Made by a program: the position numbers and the translations under genes. From the NCBI GenBank assembly GCA_003162115.1, contig PMMV01000102.1, positions 5,423 to 12,409 of the forward strand: a DNA stretch of 6,987 nucleotides. The letters are read 5' to 3'. The notes below the pieces were generated by a model. It did no database searches and was not told the DNA's origin. It saw only the letters and a list, made by a program, of their open reading frames with translations. Positions 5,596 through 6,987 of this stretch are shown piece by piece (position 1 is the stretch's first letter; each line of letters begins with the position of its first letter). This DNA comes from Methanobacterium sp. GTDB taxonomy: Archaea > Methanobacteriota > Methanobacteria > Methanobacteriales > Methanobacteriaceae.

Positions 5596-5794
5596 ATTAC
5601 CAGTTGCTCCAGTAGGAAGAATCATAAAAAATGCTGGTGCCCAGAGAATAAGCGACGAAGCAAGAGACGAGTTAGCCAAAGTGCTTGAAGAGAAAGGTGA
5701 AATGATAGCTATAGAAGCTGTTAAACTTGCAAAGCACGCAGGAAGGAAAACCGTTAAAGCATCAGATATAGAATTGGCTCTTAAAGCAGTCTAA
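5588..5794 (+). CDS. Archaeal histone (HMf family)
   Basis: A 68-aa minimal histone-fold protein without tails. It begins [20 protein letters not shown], very like HMfA/HMfB of Methanothermus and the Methanothermobacter HMt histones. The three helices of the fold follow: helix 1 around [12 protein letters not shown], the long helix 2 around [21 protein letters not shown], and helix 3 after the DNA-binding loop [15 protein letters not shown]. The loop signature RKTVKASDI (residues about 53-61) and the paired RISDEAR are typical DNA-contact positions. Archaeal histones dimerise and stack into extended hypernucleosome-like fibres around which DNA wraps. The C-terminus LALKAV is slightly shorter and less basic than that of HMfB. 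It is a single-gene unit, with its own promoter upstream and a strong T-tract downstream. Confidence 0.97.
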   Translation: MTELPVAPVGRIIKNAGAQRISDEARDELAKVLEEKGEMIAIEAVKLAKHAGRKTVKASDIELALKAV

Positions 5795-5799
5795 TTCTA

Positions 5800-5830
5800 T
5801 TTTCTTTTTTTTATTTTATTTTAATTCTTT
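5800..5830 (+). terminator. Oligo-T terminator after the histone gene
   Basis: Six bases past the histone stop begins a T-dominated tract with a run of eight T (5805-5812) and further runs of four T at 5814-5817 and 5819-5822. There is no hairpin. This is the typical appearance of an archaeal intrinsic terminator behind a highly expressed gene. Confidence 0.6.
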
Positions 5831-5988
5831 ATTGAAATGATCAAAGGTATGTCTAAATTTTTGTTAGAATTATTTTTTTAAATAATTTCTACTTTTGATT
5901 AACATAAATTTTATACCAAACAGCTAATAATAACAATATAATCTAAATTAAATTAAAAAATTTAAACTTATTTTATATGGTGATTAAT
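5831..5988 (+). promoter_or_regulatory. Promoter region and ribosome binding site of the ABCE1/RLI gene
   Basis: No gene is visible. An AT-only inverted repeat of 8 bp with a TTTT loop occurs at 5868-5887 and may be chance. TATA-like boxes TTTTATA (5909-5915) and ATATAAT (around 5936-5942) would start RNA near 5938 or 5963, both leaving a leader that includes the ribosome binding site GGTGA (5979-5983), 5 bases before TTG 5989. An in-frame ATG at 5977-5979 overlaps this site and has no ribosome binding site of its own, so TTG 5989 is preferred. Confidence 0.45.
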
Positions 5989-6987
5989 TTGACGAGAATA
6001 TCCATATTAGACCATGATCGATGCCAGCCCAAAAAATGTAACTATGTCTGTATTGAATATTGTCCCGGCGTTAGAATGGAAGAAGACACTATCGTAATAG
6101 ATAAAAAAACAAAAAAACCAATACTTTCAGAGGAACTTTGTTCAGGATGTGGTATATGCACAAACAGATGTCCCTTCAATGCTGTAAGTATTATAAACCT
6201 ACCAGAAGCCCTTGAAGATCCAATTCACCGATATGGGCAGAACATGTTCGAACTCTTTGGCTTGCCGAACATTAGGGAAGGATCGGTTGTTGGAATACTG
6301 GGACCTAATGGTATAGGCAAATCTACCATTATCAGGATGCTTTCAGGAGAACTGAAGCCAAATCTTGGAAAATACGATGAAGAAGTTTCTTGGGAAGAAA
6401 TTGTGAGCTACTTTAAAGGTTCTCAGCTACAATTATACTTCAAAAAACTTTCAGAGGGCGAGCTGAAGGTGGTTCATAAACCACAAATGGTTGATTTACT
6501 TCCTAAATTCGTTAAGGGAAACGTTCAAAAGTTAATGGAAAGCGTAGATGAAAGAGGTGTAATGGAGGATGTAATGGACTACCTTGAATTGAGGTCCATT
6601 CTTGGTCGGGATGTTTCGAAATTAAGCGGAGGAGAACTTCAAAGGGTTGCAATTGCTGCAGCAGCCCTTAGAGAAGCTGATTTCTATTACTTTGATGAAC
6701 CAACATCTTGGCTTGATGTAAGACAGCGTTTAAATGCGGTTAAAGTTATAAGAAATCTTGCCGAAGCAGGAAAATCTGTAATGGTAATAGAACACGATCT
6801 CGCAGCATTAGATGCTATATCTGATTATGTTCATATTTTATTCGGCGAACCCGGAGCTTATGGTGTTGTTTCACATATGAGAGGAGTTCGAGTCGGTATT
6901 AATACGTATATAAACGGTTTTCTAAGAGAGGAAAATGTTAGATTCAGAAAGCAACCCATTGTATTTGATGTGAAACCTCCTGCACCA
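5989..6987 (+). CDS. ABCE1/RLI ribosome-recycling ATPase, 3'-truncated
   Basis: The N-terminal 333 residues of an ABC-type ATPase usually near 590 aa; the frame is still open at the window edge. ABCE1 (Rli1) binds the small subunit with release factor aRF1 or Pelota after termination and splits the ribosome by ATP-driven closure of its two nucleotide-binding domains. Two ferredoxin-like 4Fe-4S clusters are encoded by eight cysteines: C12, C17, C21, C25 and C51, C54, C57, C61 ([12 protein letters not shown]). The first nucleotide-binding domain has Walker [10 protein letters not shown] (105-113), the signature LSGGELQR (212-219), Walker B YYFDEP (233-238) with Glu237, a D-loop SWLD (240-243) and the H-loop His269 (VIEHD). 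The hinge and second domain lie outside the window. TTG 5989 is preferred because ABCE1 proteins begin with the [10 protein letters not shown] motif and GGTGA precedes it. Confidence 0.96.
   Translation, partial: MTRISILDHDRCQPKKCNYVCIEYCPGVRMEEDTIVIDKKTKKPILSEELCSGCGICTNRCPFNAVSIINLPEALEDPIHRYGQNMFELFGLPNIREGSVVGILGPNGIGKSTIIRMLSGELKPNLGKYDEEVSWEEIVSYFKGSQLQLYFKKLSEGELKVVHKPQMVDLLPKFVKGNVQKLMESVDERGVMEDVMDYLELRSILGRDVSKLSGGELQRVAIAAAALREADFYYFDEPTSWLDVRQRLNAVKVIRNLAEAGKSVMVIEHDLAALDAISDYVHILFGEPGAYGVVSHMRGVRVGINTYINGFLREENVRFRKQPIVFDVKPPAP

Noticed and set aside
5868..5887. 8-bp inverted repeat with TTTT loop between histone and ABCE1 as a hairpin terminator
   Set aside because: The stem is made of A and T only, is followed by no T-run, and a much better oligo-T terminator already sits at 5800-5830.
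5977..5979. ATG as an alternative start of the ABCE1 gene, four codons upstream of the TTG
   Set aside because: It overlaps the GGTGA ribosome binding site and has none of its own; as I recall them, family proteins begin right at the [10 protein letters not shown] motif after the TTG.

Overview
The window is AT-rich archaeal DNA, most likely from a methanogen of the order Methanobacteriales (Methanobacterium-like). The reasons are an archaeal RNA polymerase/ribosomal protein operon (Rpo7, Spt4, GTP-dependent dephospho-CoA kinase, S24e, S27ae) followed by argH in the order I recall from Methanothermobacter, a 68-residue HMf-type archaeal histone, an ABCE1/RLI ribosome-recycling ATPase, AGGAGG- and GGTGA-type ribosome binding sites, frequent GTG and TTG starts, and frequent AGA/AGG and ATA codons. 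The placement is inferred from protein likeness and gene order; no search was run.

Layout. 1-1674 (+): a tight operon cut off at the left edge. It holds the end of Rpo7, Spt4 starting directly after the Rpo7 stop, dephospho-CoA kinase overlapping the Spt4 stop by one base, S24e, and S27ae (54 aa). 1736-3142 (+): argH, argininosuccinate lyase, with a TTG start. 3143-3353: AT-rich spacer with two short inverted repeats. 3354-3506 (+): a 50-aa, two-helix membrane peptide that looks leaderless. It converges with 3519-4625 (-), a KH-domain plus PP-loop ATPase that probably modifies RNA. 4736-5191 (-): a PEBP/YbhB-family protein. 5192-5430: T-rich spacer. 5431-5595 (+): remains of a short gene (about 51 aa) with an apparent one-base frameshift, running into the histone gene at 5588-5794 (+). 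5795-5976: T-rich terminator and promoter region. 5989-6987 (+): ABCE1/RLI, cut off at the right edge.

How the genes fit together. Most of the window serves information processing: the RNA polymerase stalk and an elongation factor, small-subunit ribosomal proteins, a chromatin protein, a ribosome-recycling ATPase and a probable RNA-modifying PP-loop enzyme. Two metabolic genes are interleaved: coenzyme A synthesis inside the transcription/translation operon, and the last step of arginine synthesis behind it.

I see no tRNA or rRNA, CRISPR array, insertion sequence or phage gene, and no clear new multi-gene system. The points most worth a second look are the three-cysteine pattern in the KH/PP-loop protein, the frameshifted small gene before the histone, the five-codon ORF whose stop abuts the histone start, and the small membrane gene with an inverted repeat at its promoter.
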